Part shown: piece by piece, positions 11,708 through 22,117 of the stretch
How positions within the stretch are numbered: the first letter of the stretch is position 1
Layout of the letters: each line of letters begins with the position of its first letter
Origin: Hericium rajendrae
Taxonomy: Eukaryota; Basidiomycota; Agaricomycetes; Russulales; Hericiaceae
Assembly (NCBI GenBank): GCA_033439255.1
Contig: CM065891.1
Span: forward strand, 1,364,001-1,428,000
Length of the DNA stretch: 64,000 nucleotides
Direction: 5' to 3'
Notes under the pieces: model-generated
Database searches by the model: none
Seen by the model: the letters and a program-made list of their open reading frames with translations, nothing else
What the model was told of the DNA's origin: nothing
Position numbers and translations under genes: made by a program

Positions 11708-14023
11708 TTACGACTCCTCCCAATCGACCTCCCACATCCGGTCCTTCCCCTCCCCATCTACATCGTGTTTATCCTTCCTCCTGCTGCGTGCTTTTCGCTC
11801 CGACGGCCCGGCCCGGCGCTCGGGGACGGCCATCCGCACGGGGCGCCAGTAATACTGCTTGTACTTCATCGTCTCCGCGCGTTTCGCCGGACGGGGAGCG
11901 AGAGCGCTCATGAGCGCGCCGCGCTCGCGATCGGGGTCGAGGGACGCGAGGTAGAAGTAGGACGGGGGAAGGGACTGCAAAATACGACATTCAGTACATA
12001 GTGTGGCTGCAAAGAGACTATAATATAGCACGCACCTCGCCGCTGCTTTTGATCTTGCCGAAGACCCCCCTCTGGACACCCCAGTCGAGAACCTCCTGGA
12101 CAAGCGCCCTCCCGTCGTCGCCGCTGTGCTCTTCATGAGCGAAGGCATTGGGATAAGCGGCTTTGACTTCGCGCCAGACAACCTCTGCAGCGCACGATGA
12201 TGCGCGCGCGAACGCGAGCGTCTCGATCAGACTGCCAAGCAGAGGCGGCTCCGGCTCCATCGACAGCTTATTCCTCGTGTCCTCCTTCAAAGGAACATCG
12301 TCTTCCGATTCGCTCTGCTGGTCCTCCACGATCGCCCGCTTGGTCCTAGATTTCCGTTTGGCCCTGGATTTGGACGTCGACTTCTTCGAATTGCGCTCAG
12401 GGTCTGCGCGCCTAGATGGTGCCGCAGCTGGAGGGATATCGTTCTCGTCATCACTTGTAAAGACAGCCCGGAGCTTCTTCCGCCGCTTCTTCGGCGGCAC
12501 TACAGGACTCGGCTTCTCGTCCTCCGATGCTGGAGTCGCTGCGTGCTGCGGGGTCGGAGCGCCTAATGAACTTTCGGTCTCCTCGGTTCTGGCCTTCTTG
12601 CGTCTCAAGAGGTCAAGGTCGACTGAGGCGGACCGTCGCCGCTTGGTCGCTGCTGAAGACCATGAGGATTTAATCTGGCGATCGGCCGAGATCACAGGCA
12701 ACTCGTCTTTGAGGAACACAGGCGATGAGGGAGGGGACGAAAGGGGGGACGATGCGTTTGGGAGCGTGAATGTCTATAGCAAATCCTGTCAGTATCCTTG
12801 CCTATGACAAGCAAATACAAGAGGCTGACCATGTCATCGTCAAGGGCAGCATCCGGTAGTTCACTTCCACCGCGCAGATCATCATCAAGCGAGACAAAGG
12901 AAATGCCGCTTCCTGCGGCGGCGAAGGCGTCGCACGCCATGTCTGCATCCGCGTCAGACTCCAAATCGACCACTTCTGAAAATGGTGACGACGGCGGTAG
13001 GACTGACAGCGGAGACGAACCACGTACATACGTGGATGTGTCCGCGCGCCCGCTCGTGTGATCATCACTCGGAAGCACAGGAAACTCCAGGTCATCCTCT
13101 CCCGCGACGTCGAAGTCCACATGTCTCAGCTCCGCCGTGCGCACAGGAGTCGCAGGGCGATCGATGAGATCAGACGCCCGCCGCAGGCCTGCCTTCGAAG
13201 AAGCCATCTCGGCGACAGGCTCGGTGTGAACCAGGACATGCGTCTGGGACGGCGGAACTAAAGGGGCCAGGAGCAGATGCAGCGAAGCCGACTTTGACGC
13301 GGTGAGAACCGGTGCCACAGCAGATACTGAGGCGCGCGTAGGAGGGATCTGTGAAGGAGCGGGCACGGTGAGGCGCGGCCCAGCGTGAAGCGCCAGGAGC
13401 GCGGCGGCAGCGTCTTCGGCGACATCATCGTGGACTAGGGTGAGCTCCGCCTGGGGACTGGTGCTGCTGTGGATCTCTTCGTGAACACGTGTCCGTGCAT
13501 CCCGAACCTTATCGTATCGTGTTTTGCGGCCGTAGCGCTCGGTTTCACATCGGAGGCTGCGTCCTGCTGATGCCGATACGGCGAACGCGGAATCGCGCGC
13601 AGGAGAGGAGGAAACGATGTCGACGTACACGTCTTCGGGATCGTTATCGCGGATGTGAGGCGAGGGGGGTGCAAGTGATGGCGAAGATGGCGAAGATTCG
13701 GTGGGAGCTGCGAAGCTGGTAGCATCATCGCTCATGCCAGGGGGCTCTAGGTCATCGTCGCTGAAAGCATGCGACCATTTCGGGGCGCGGTCATACTTGT
13801 ACGGTGAATACTGTTCGGCGTATCTGGAGGAAGAAGGATAGGGGCGGACAGGGGAGAGCGAGGGAGAGGGAGGTGCAGGAGATGAAGATAGGCTTTTGCG
13901 ACGGTATTTGAAGGGGAGCGTCGTCGGGGACGACGACGGGGACATGGATGGCGGAGATGGTGGTGGTTGATGTTGAAGAGACGATCCCCGGTTCTCTCCG
14001 AGGGAGAGACCGGGTTCTGTCAA
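11708..14023 (-). CDS. Large Ser/Pro-rich nuclear protein with basic tracts
   Basis: The family is not recognised. Three exons on the minus strand are joined by introns at about 12826-12777 and 12036-11976, giving roughly 700 residues. The first exon (about 400 residues) is low-complexity, rich in Ser, Pro and Asp (SSPAPPSPSLSPVRPYPSSS). The second has several lysine/arginine clusters (KKRRKKLRAVF, SKSRAKRKSRTKR) typical of nuclear localisation. The C-terminus is ordered: about 60 residues around SLIETLAFARAS and VLDWGVQRGVFGKIKSSGE could fold as a winged helix, followed by SLPPSYFYLASL and KYKQYYWRPVR. A role in transcription or chromatin is possible but is inference. Strong bias and clean splicing support a real gene. 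Confidence 0.8.
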
Positions 14024-14618
14024 GGTCGAAGCTCACGGAGTGGTCACATGACAGATTTATCACGTGCCGTCGTCCTGGTTATGCATCAGAGTCATGCAAC
14101 AAGGCAGCAATGATACAAGAAACGGTGGCGACGACGACAGCGAAGGCGAAGGCAGCGAGGGTTTCTTTACAAGTATTGTCAGAGCGCCAACGTCATGGAT
14201 GCGTACGTAGCTTCATTCATTCAATACAACGTCTGACTATGACTGAGACCTGTAGGTTTATCTAGATGAGACGCGCGCTTTGTCGTCCCCATCTGCCTGC
14301 TGTCTTCCTGGCTGTACATAAGTGAGTTCCCCTATGCTGGCGCACTCTCTTTCTCTCGTACGTCGGTTCCTCGACGTGGCCTTTCTGCATTGAATGCAGA
14401 TCCTGTGGGCTCCGGTCATTCCGACAACGCTCACGCTCGCGCGCGCCGGACGGGCGACATCCGTGAGCTCCCAGTAGATCTCCGCACGCGCCTGGGGTGG
14501 AAAAGACGTGGTGCGCTATGACCACCGAGTTGGGTGACGTCCACTTGCGCGTCGCCTTCCGCGGCGCTTGCAGTCAGGCCCTCCTACCGTAACGTTCTTC
14601 CTCTCTTTCTCTCAACGA
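14024..14618. other. Intergenic; short open frame only
   Basis: A short frame starting at about 14093 on the plus strand (MQQGSNDTRNGGDDDSEGEG) has a possible GT donor near 14201, but it cannot be extended convincingly. Nothing else is recognised. Confidence 0.35.
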
Positions 14619-14985
14619 ATGTCTCGCACGTCTTACGACAGGCTTGTTTAGAACTGATTCCCGATTTCTCGTGATCCTTATATTTTTTTCTCAGATATCT
14701 GACCGTATTCTCGCCGGATGGCCCTTTGTATCAAGTCGGTGCGTCTACACTACTAGCCTTCACCTTTCCAGCATCGGCAGCTGAGTTCGCGATGCATAGA
14801 ATATGCGTTCAAGGTGATCTCTGGCTCAGGCCACACTGCCATCTCTGTTCGGGGAAGGGTACCTCATCCATCCAGGACAAGTTCATTGACGCATCGAGGG
14901 TCACCATCTGCACAGTATCACGCCCACAATCGGATATGTGGTCGCATTGCCGGAGGCCGTTGAAGAGCGCCCGAGGGTATGACTG
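14619..14985 (+). pseudogene. Truncated proteasome alpha-6 (PSMA6/Scl1) relic
   Basis: The N-terminus of a 20S proteasome alpha subunit of the PSMA6/yeast Scl1 type is plain. MSRTSYDR (14619-14642) is followed, after an intron, by YLTVFSPDGPLYQV (about 14696-14737). After a second intron (14739-14799) comes EYAFKVISGSGHTAISVRG (14800-14855). Beyond that the frame shifts and residues are missing: a DKFIDASRVT piece and, in another frame, TPTIGYVVA at about 14925-14950 match the next part of the subunit. The remaining two thirds, including the later alpha-subunit helices, are absent. The first intron as read would start with GC rather than GT. This is a 5'-truncated-length, intron-bearing duplicate, not a retrocopy. 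Confidence 0.8.
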
Positions 14986-15544
14986 GCGGATTTGCTTGAT
15001 GCGGGCAAGGTGTATGTGAATGGCGGCGGGATGGATGTGTATGGCGACAGGATAGACGAGGACGGTGGCAGGGTAGAAGTGGCAGAGTGGACGTAGCAGG
15101 GTGCGTGGTGGCCGGTGGCATGTGTCCGGGCCCCGCGCCGACGCGTGACTGTCGCGATCGCATATATCTTGCATGCATAAGTCTTGCAGAATGCGGCTCT
15201 GCCTTTGGGTGGCCTATGGTACCGGAGACTGTAGGATACGTGATTAGATGATAGCATGTAGCCAAATACAATCACGAATGCCGAGATAGACAGACCGATT
15301 GTGTGCTGTCCTCCCAGTGTCAGAGACCTAGTTCTAGTATTATGACTAACGAAAAAACTGTCCTGCCGACGTTATACGAACAGCTAGCAAACATGCACGA
15401 GTCTCGTTATTTACTACGGCAGAGTAACAAAACAAATGAGCGAGAACGAATAATACCAGGGCACGACTGTGATATAAGTCAATAGATCTATCACTAGAAC
15501 AACGACACCAAGCCAATCTATCAAGAAAACTGCCCTTACCACCT
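14986..15544. other. Intergenic, GTGGCGG-rich degenerate repeats
   Basis: The segment 15000-15120 is built of short degenerate repeats (GGCAGGGTAGAAGTGG, GATGGATGTGTATGGCG and similar). No gene is recognised. Confidence 0.4.
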
Positions 15545-16071
15545 CTACTGCTCGCCGTGCTCAAAGGCGGCGAGCTCCTCCTCGGTCTCTTCCTCAATCG
15601 TCTGCAGGCCCCCGGGCGTCAGCATCACGCCCGGCTGCTGCTCTCCCCCACCTTCTTCGCCGTCTTGAATGACCACAACGGCCGCCTGCCCGAAGTCGCC
15701 GTCGTCAACGTGCCAATTGTTCCCCACGATGACCCCGTTCTCCACGTTGGCAGCGCTTTGAATGTCTTGCGCGCTCTGAACGTCTGCGGCGTTCTGCACG
15801 TCGGCCAAGTCGCCCATAAGCGGAGTGAATTGCCCCTCATCGACTTCTACCTCGAATCCCTGGACCTCAGCCCTACGCTCATCAGCATCAGTCCACGCGC
15901 TCAAGGCAAAGCAACGTACAGTAGTTCCAGAACGCCCCCAAATTCGGGCACAATCTGCAGCCTCACATCCCAGTCATTCGACTCCGCGTTCTCGTCGTTG
16001 AGTTGCACCTTTTTGTTACGCAAAGGCGATGTAAACCATGCTAGAATGGAGCACAGGGAGAATAGACACAT
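15545..16071 (-). CDS. Hypothetical acidic protein with short N-terminal hydrophobic segment
   Basis: On the minus strand, ATG at 16071 opens MCLFSLCSILAWFTSPL, a possible signal peptide or membrane anchor. NDWDVRLQIVPEFGGVLELL follows, then one intron (about 15917-15864). The final exon is very acidic and contains a short internal repeat (DVQNAADVQSAQDIQSAANVENG) and a C-terminus rich in Glu. The family is not recognised. The opposite strand also has a long open frame over this region (15557-16159), but it lacks splice logic and has an unlikely composition, so I prefer the minus reading. Upstream exons may be missing. Confidence 0.5.
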
Positions 16072-17512
16072 GGTTGTGTGGATGAAGGGTGACAGTAGAA
16101 GGTATAGAGAAGGCTATGGTTGGAGTTGGTACTGCGATAGGGAGTGTGAGCGGGTGTAGAGTTGAAAGCGCCCAAAACGGGCTTTTGCATACGATTAAGG
16201 ACGTAGGACGAAACGATCGTGTATAAACCACCTTGCTCACCCAGCTATTTCAGACCCCTCGCACGATGGTCGTCAGCATTCGTCAACGCGTCTGTATTCC
16301 ACGCTGCTGTTTCACTCCAACTACATTGTGTTGCCTTGGCTGCCGCATTAAGCAGATCTGTTCCGTCACTGCCATTCTCGAGCCTCGACCATCCGCGCGA
16401 CTTTTTGGCGATGGCAGAACAAGGTCAGGGAAAGCCGTGACCTCAAAGAAGAGTTCAGGTCGATGTCGACGACATTCCGACGTGAGGCAGTGCTATGTTC
16501 GACGTTGGAAGCTGCAACCTGAGCAGCTCACGCTTGACGCTGATAAACCTTCACCTTCTATGCATGAACAATTTCGTGCATTATGTTTTCCATCGTCGCC
16601 GCTGCAGGGCGCCGTTCTTCTGTTCGTGATTATCGCTCAACCACCCGCATAATGCTGTTTTCATACTGACATAAGCTCACACCCCGGTACACGCAAAGAT
16701 ACCTCGAAGGGAGCTCCAGACACCACGGAGCACACCACCTGTGCCATTGTCAATCCCTCGATGATGTACATCCGGCGCTCTAGCCAGCTTGCGGCAATAT
16801 TTGCCGTTGCATGTCAGAAGCCCTACTTCTCTGTGCATGATTATTCTCAGCGTATCTAGACCAGTGAAGCATATATTGCGACATACCACAGCCCTTAAGC
16901 CTATCCTTCTGCTCGCCGATGCGCAGGTGCACGCATGCAGTTCTGGCCGTGCGAGTGCTCGATCTTGGGCATGAATATCCAGACATCTGGACAAGAGATC
17001 AGGACCCTGGTGTCTGCTCTGTCATCCATGGAAAGACTGTCCATGGAGGCAGAGACTAATTCGATTGGGTTTATGCTGTTAAAAAAAATCTTTGGAGGCG
17101 GAGATGATGGAAATGTGGCGCAAGTCAACCGAGCGTGATACAGATGTTGATTTGATGTGGATGAAATATGCGCAACCACCTAGCATTACATCACTGAGCA
17201 CGGTGAGCATTTAAGAGGTACATGACCGTATCTTATGTCTTGAATGAGGCGCGCACGTAGATCGTCAACGAGACAATGTCTACGGCTGTATTGGATGGTG
17301 GCATGTCAACAAGACAATGCAGCCAGAAAGAAGCTTTGTGGAACATGGGCAATTAGAGATCAGGTGTAGTGAGGGAACAATCAATAAAGATAGACTTGAG
17401 ATGGTCCAAGTCGTGAATACTCTGAATAACGTTGAGAAGGACGGGAGGGTCTTCACCGGTTTCGAGTCGATTCGATTGATGGCTTTTTGTGTAAACGTTG
17501 TTCTGAGATAAC
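16072..17512. other. Intergenic, nothing recognised
   Basis: Several short frames on both strands have no domain, no conserved motif and no coherent exon chain. The end of the segment abuts the DUF6589 relic, whose usual N-terminal part I could not find here. Confidence 0.4.
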
Positions 17513-19160
17513 TTGTACGTAATCATGCTGTTCACCGAGGACCAATTGTCAATCGCGCGGTTGCGGGCAGTCGTGGCAGCTAGAGCGGGGAACCAGGGTG
17601 GCGCCGGCTCACTTCGTTGGGCGCTTTTCGTCCCTGGTCTCTTCCATTACAAGATGGCTGCGACGCACGGCCTATTGCTCGCACATCTCGGTCTACAGAA
17701 CCACGAAACCAGGGCCAGCCCCGCATCGCTCCTTGCGCATAATACTGCGCTTCAGCGGAAACCCATCGTCGCCACCTCTTTGCCACCATTTCGAACATGT
17801 CGTGATCTTATATTCGTCTCACTCTATGCGCGTGTCATGCATTGCCTACTCCTTGTCTCCGACAAAGCCTCCTTGGATGCCCTTGGCGAGGAGCTGACCT
17901 GGGAACAGCTTCAACAACACGCTAAGTCCGTCCATGAGCAATATACTGATGTTTCGCGGGTCGCGAGGTTACGACGAGCACGCGCACGGGATGGTGAGAA
18001 GCATGGCGACATGGTCCTAGAGAATGCCATCCTCTTCATGCGCGACGCTCTGCTTCTGACAGCGTTTTCGAACGCTATCAAGGCCGGCGACTCTGGCCGC
18101 ATTCTGGTTATCCTAAAAGTATGGGCTTCCAGTTTTCGAGGTCAAGGTCGTACCAAGTATGCGCACGAAGTTCTGTTCCTCATTCACAACATCCAGCATG
18201 TCTGGCCACCTGCAGTTGTGGTAAGTCATTTGTGTTCTGCTTAGATCATTCACTGATGCCCTAGTACCGTAGGGAAATAGTACTCAACAACTGGCTGGTC
18301 AACCCTACTGGCAAGCCGAGTGGGTGGGTTGAGGTGGACCTCATGCAGGAACATCTCAATTTCTGGATCAAGGTCCGTCGTATTCGTTTTACTCACGGTT
18401 ATCGACGTCACGTTTCACTATCGAAGTAGATTTTCTACGCAGCGCACGGCTGCGGCGCATCATGGGAATGGCTACATACAATCTCGCCCTGAATTCAACT
18501 TCTTCGAGACCTCGCAACTGAGGTGAACAACTCCCTCGGCGCGAAGCAGGGTAACCGCCACGCATGCCTCGATCTCACCGAAGATGTCGAGGAACTCATG
18601 GGGAGCCTTCAACACCACAAAGTCTACCATGAAGTCCTTGGTCGTGTCTTCGCACCCGATGACAAACCTGCAGCCGACGTCGTTGCTGAGGGTTTTAACG
18701 CGCTTACATGGGGCTCGAACTCCTCTTTATATCAATTTATTGCGACCTTCCGTAACCTACAGAGCCGACGCCGGATCCGTCCCTTAGTCGGATCACCCAC
18801 CTCGATGCCTTCATCTCTCCCACCGGCCGTCTTCTCATCGGGTAAGTACAAAGGTTTACGCTGCTATACAACCTGCTTATTCGGCTTTGATATTAGGGCC
18901 TGAGGACGATAGTGCACCCGCCCCCCCCCCCTCCCGAGACTGAAGGCGAAGCCGATTACGCTGATGAAGATGCTGACTTAGAAGAAGATCTCGATGTTGG
19001 AGTGAGCACCGAGCTGGACCTTGTGAACGAGGAAGATGTTGCTTTGGATATGGACACCGACCCACTCATTTTCGAAGAAAACACAGCAGAAGGGGATGAC
19101 GAAGTCGAATATTACTTTGATAGTGATTTTGACGACTTCGAGGATGCTGATATAGACTAA
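17513..19160 (+). pseudogene. DUF6589-family protein, N-terminally incomplete and interrupted
   Basis: The central and C-terminal parts match the DUF6589 family, which is abundant and often multi-copy in Agaricomycetes and of unknown function. Visible family blocks are EDQLSIARLRAVVAARAG, WALFVPGLFHYKMAATHG, PPFRTCRDLIFVSLYARV, NAILFMRDALLL, KAGDSGRILVILKVW, RGQGRTKYAHEVL and NWLVNPTGKPSGWVEVDLMQ. Introns lie at about 18223-18271 and 18373-18428. An in-frame TGA (18490-18492) interrupts the HTISP-IQLLRDLA segment. A frame change near 18770 precedes LDAFISPTGRLLI, and a very acidic tail ends at 19160. The usual N-terminal several hundred residues are missing. The relic is fairly young because most of the domain is still readable. 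It could be a dead host gene or cargo of a mobile element. Confidence 0.75.
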
Positions 19161-19544
19161 TATTTTGCTATTGTAGAGCAATGATCGATGAAAAATAGCT
19201 AGAGTTGCTGGACATGCGCTCTCACGTTGGTTTTGCACGACGCGCGAATTCACTAAGTCGAACGAGCACTTTGGCTGGTCTGCCAAAATCGGCCCGTTGT
19301 AGCCCAGCCGGTAATGGAACAGAGCCTGCGGAGTGTAAATTACCGGCTAGGTCCGAGCCTAACGCCTGGCATCCTCTGCTGACCTCCCTCGACTGCGATC
19401 GGCCGTCGCCCTCTCGCTCTTCAAAGCATTACTGTGACCAATATCTATCAATGTGAGTCAGTTTGAAGTCACTCGCACTCGCCTTCTACATCTTGCGTTC
19501 ACCCATTGACATTATATGGAATCTTCTGCCTAGGTGAAGGAACT

Positions 19545-19965
19545 CTGAAACCCGGACGACTCGACAACCCAAAGGACGATGGTCTCACCGCCGTGTTCAA
19601 GGTCCCTGGGTCCAGCAAGTGTATGGCACCGCAGAACGAACATCACCGAGCCCGACGCGCACTATGTGTCCTCGTACGGGCTGCTGCTGCGCTCGTTCCT
19701 CAAACCCCCACTCTACGCATGCCTGTTCGACCTCGACGACGCGGTGGCCGAGCTCACGCACGACGCGCCACCCTATGCGGGCTTCAACCTCCTGCTCCTC
19801 GTGCCCGAGTCCGTACCGCCGTCATATGCTGTGTGCTTGGTTACGAATGGCGGCGGCGGCGGTGTGGTACGCGCGCAGCCGCTGCGAATGCTCGAGCACA
19901 CCGGGGTGAGGGGATGTCGGAAGTTGCGTCGGGGTGGCCCAGAATCGTGTACAGGACGGCCTCAC
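19545..19965 (+). pseudogene. TANGO2/NRDE-like fragment
   Basis: The frame starting inside 19579-20130 contains NITEPDAHYVSSYGLLLRSFL and, after an acidic spacer, PPYAGFNLLLLVPESV. The NITEP and YAGFNLLLL motifs are those of the NRDE (TANGO2/DUF833) family, thought to act in Golgi or mitochondrial metabolism and heme handling. The NRDE motif and the RDxxAGGTW block that normally precede NITEP are missing; in their place are out-of-register residues. No complete exon chain is found on either side. I read it as a degraded internal piece. Confidence 0.5.
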
Positions 19966-20530
19966 GAGTCAGCGCACACGGTGAGTCCTACGGAATCCTC
20001 TATTGACCGTCTGACGCGACATCAGGACATGCCATCGTGTTGCCCACGCTCGCCGTTCAGTGTGACCGCCGCCGATGGCGTCCGATTGCGCAAGGGTCGA
20101 GCCTGGTGGCAAGGTAGTGTCCGGGCCTAACTCAAGTCTGATAGCTATAGCACTGTGTAGAGTACAATGTAATGGTATATACAATATAGTTGATGAATTG
20201 CTTGGATATAACGATAAGATCGATGTGGATCGGAATATTACAATCTACCCCGCGTACACGCTGTTGCAGCCGAGTCCTGCATAGTTCGATGTGGATTGAC
20301 ACGGATTTATGATTTGTGTCAAGTGCAACAGAAGTCGTCGATCTACGTCATGTATAGTGCCATTTTTCGAACCAGGTCGATCCTTAACCGAAGGATCGAC
20401 TCAAATCGTTGTAAATCGCCTTGGAACTAGGCGATTTTCACCGGGGGTCATGGACCACGGCTCCTGTAAACAATGAGTCAGATCATCTTACTCATCTTCT
20501 TGGTCATTGTCTATCAGTCTAGGCGCATCT
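19966..20530. other. Intergenic, nothing recognised
   Basis: No domain or repeat of note. A short hairpin-like pair around ACCTTAACCGAAGGATCGACT is near 20380. Confidence 0.35.
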
Positions 20531-20830
20531 TCATCTTCTCGTTCTCCTCAACTGACGCGCCGGGAAGCCGCCAGGCCCGGCGCTATACGAGTAGTCTGAG
20601 ATGCCCGAATAGATAAGTAAGATAGGCGCTAAGACGCGCGAAGGTGTGAACGGCGCGTGCCCAGCCTTGATGAGAGCGCAAATAATCCTGGACGGGTCGA
20701 TGTACTCTAGGTCATGGTGTTCATCGATGATAATGCCCTCTCGACTGATATCAATGAGAAGCAAGTGTTCGACGTCAGCCAAGATCCTCATCAGAGCAAA
20801 TTGAACACTCTCAATCGTAAGGTGCAGTCA
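20531..20830 (-). CDS. Possible exon of an unrecognised gene
   Basis: A minus-strand frame with protein-like composition reads QFALMRILADVEHLLLIDIS, then DEHHDLEYIDPSRIICALIK and PSRVLAPILLIYSG, ending at TGA near 20531. It has hydrophobic and charged periodicity and no low complexity. No start exon or family was identified; a stop lies upstream at about 20830. It may be the last exon of a decayed gene. Confidence 0.3.
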
Positions 20831-22117
20831 CACTTTTTGCACATGATTTCTGAGATTCCAGGGACCACTGGCATCATGTCACGAAAGCACGCTTAGACTC
20901 TTTACTCGGTTGGACACGTATCTTTATCGGATGTAAGTCTCCGAAAGCCTCTCAGTTTGCTCCGCATTAACCTGGGACCTTGACACTTAGTCACTCCGAG
21001 ATCGGTGCTATATTCCCGAGATATCCCAATCACGCTGTATCACCCTTGGCATCGTGAAAGATAGATCCCGCAAGGTCAATCGCTCAATGATCATGAGTTC
21101 TAGTGCATGCTGCACGAAAAATCGCAGTGTATCTCTCGTTGTGAATCACCATGAATCATTTACGTTGATGATCATAGTCAGCAGGAGCCTCAAGTATTTA
21201 AACAATCAATCACTCTTGTTCATGCACTGGCATAGATGCCACCTCTAACCCAACGCGTCCTAATAATCTGTGAGTTGCCACATTTCTGCTGATTTCAATG
21301 CACTGGCATTCCGAAATCTCGTGCTCTTCGCGCGCGCGCGTCGCTCAGCATGCAGCGCGCGTGTACCACATGCGTGCGCGCGCGTGTGCGGGCGGTTTAT
21401 GCATGCCGCAGCGCCCGCAGCGCATGCGCTCGCTCGCTGCGAGCGTGAACAGCGCATCGCCCGGTCATCTGATGCGCGTGTGCACACGGCGCGCAACTAG
21501 TTAATGTTCCACTCATGCTGAAATGTTTTCAATGCCGATCTCGTCCATCAATTCATATACAAATTCTATGTTCAGCTAATGATCCTAATTTGCCTATAAG
21601 ATATTCATTGTACAGTATATCCCAAATGGAAGAGATATGAGAGCAGACTTTCAGTAGGATTGTTTGTGTTCAATTATGGCAAGGCAACAAACCGGTGAGT
21701 TTTTGTTAACCTTCATCTGAAAATGTAACATGGTCTTAATGATACACAGATGCCAGGGATGGAAGTCTGTCAAGGTCGATACTTGCGTAACTTTATTTTT
21801 ACCATGTTTGCGTCAAGTGGTACAAGCTAACATGGACCGCTCTAGGCCTGGAGGTAAGCTTTAATGTGAAGTCCACATTGACGTACAGAGCTGACAGGTG
21901 GAGAACTTCCATGACGCCACTAATGTAATTGTTTCAAACACGACCTGTGATTACTCTCATTGCACCGGTCAAATTAGCTTTACGTTCCCATCATCATACC
22001 AGGTGACGTTACATCCTCCAACTATTTAATCCATGCTCATGACTAATTGTATTGTATACTCCTACGCTTTTCTCCCTCCATCCCTCCTCTCTTACTGCCC
22101 CTCAACCCACAAAACCA
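20831..22117. other. Intergenic with GC-alternating tract
   Basis: Apart from the alternating CG tract listed separately, a possible short exon series (VENFHDATNVIVSNTTCDYS at about 21897-21956) has clean GT-AG neighbours. It may be a small gene of its own or upstream exons of the gene at 22118. I cannot decide. Confidence 0.3.
21325..21500. repeat. Alternating purine-pyrimidine GC-rich tract
   Basis: Runs such as CGCGCGCGCG, GTGCGCGCGCGTGTGCG and GCATGCGC make up most of this 175-base stretch, which stands out from the AT-richer surroundings. Such alternation favours Z-DNA. No gene is supported. Confidence 0.6.

Noticed and set aside
14901-15275. Minus-strand Pro/Ser/Thr-rich open frame
   Set aside because: It reads the antisense of degenerate GTGGCAGGG repeats and part of the proteasome relic.
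15557-16159. Plus-strand open frame of 200 codons
   Set aside because: It overlaps the spliced minus-strand frame; its residue composition is irregular and it has no splice logic or domain.
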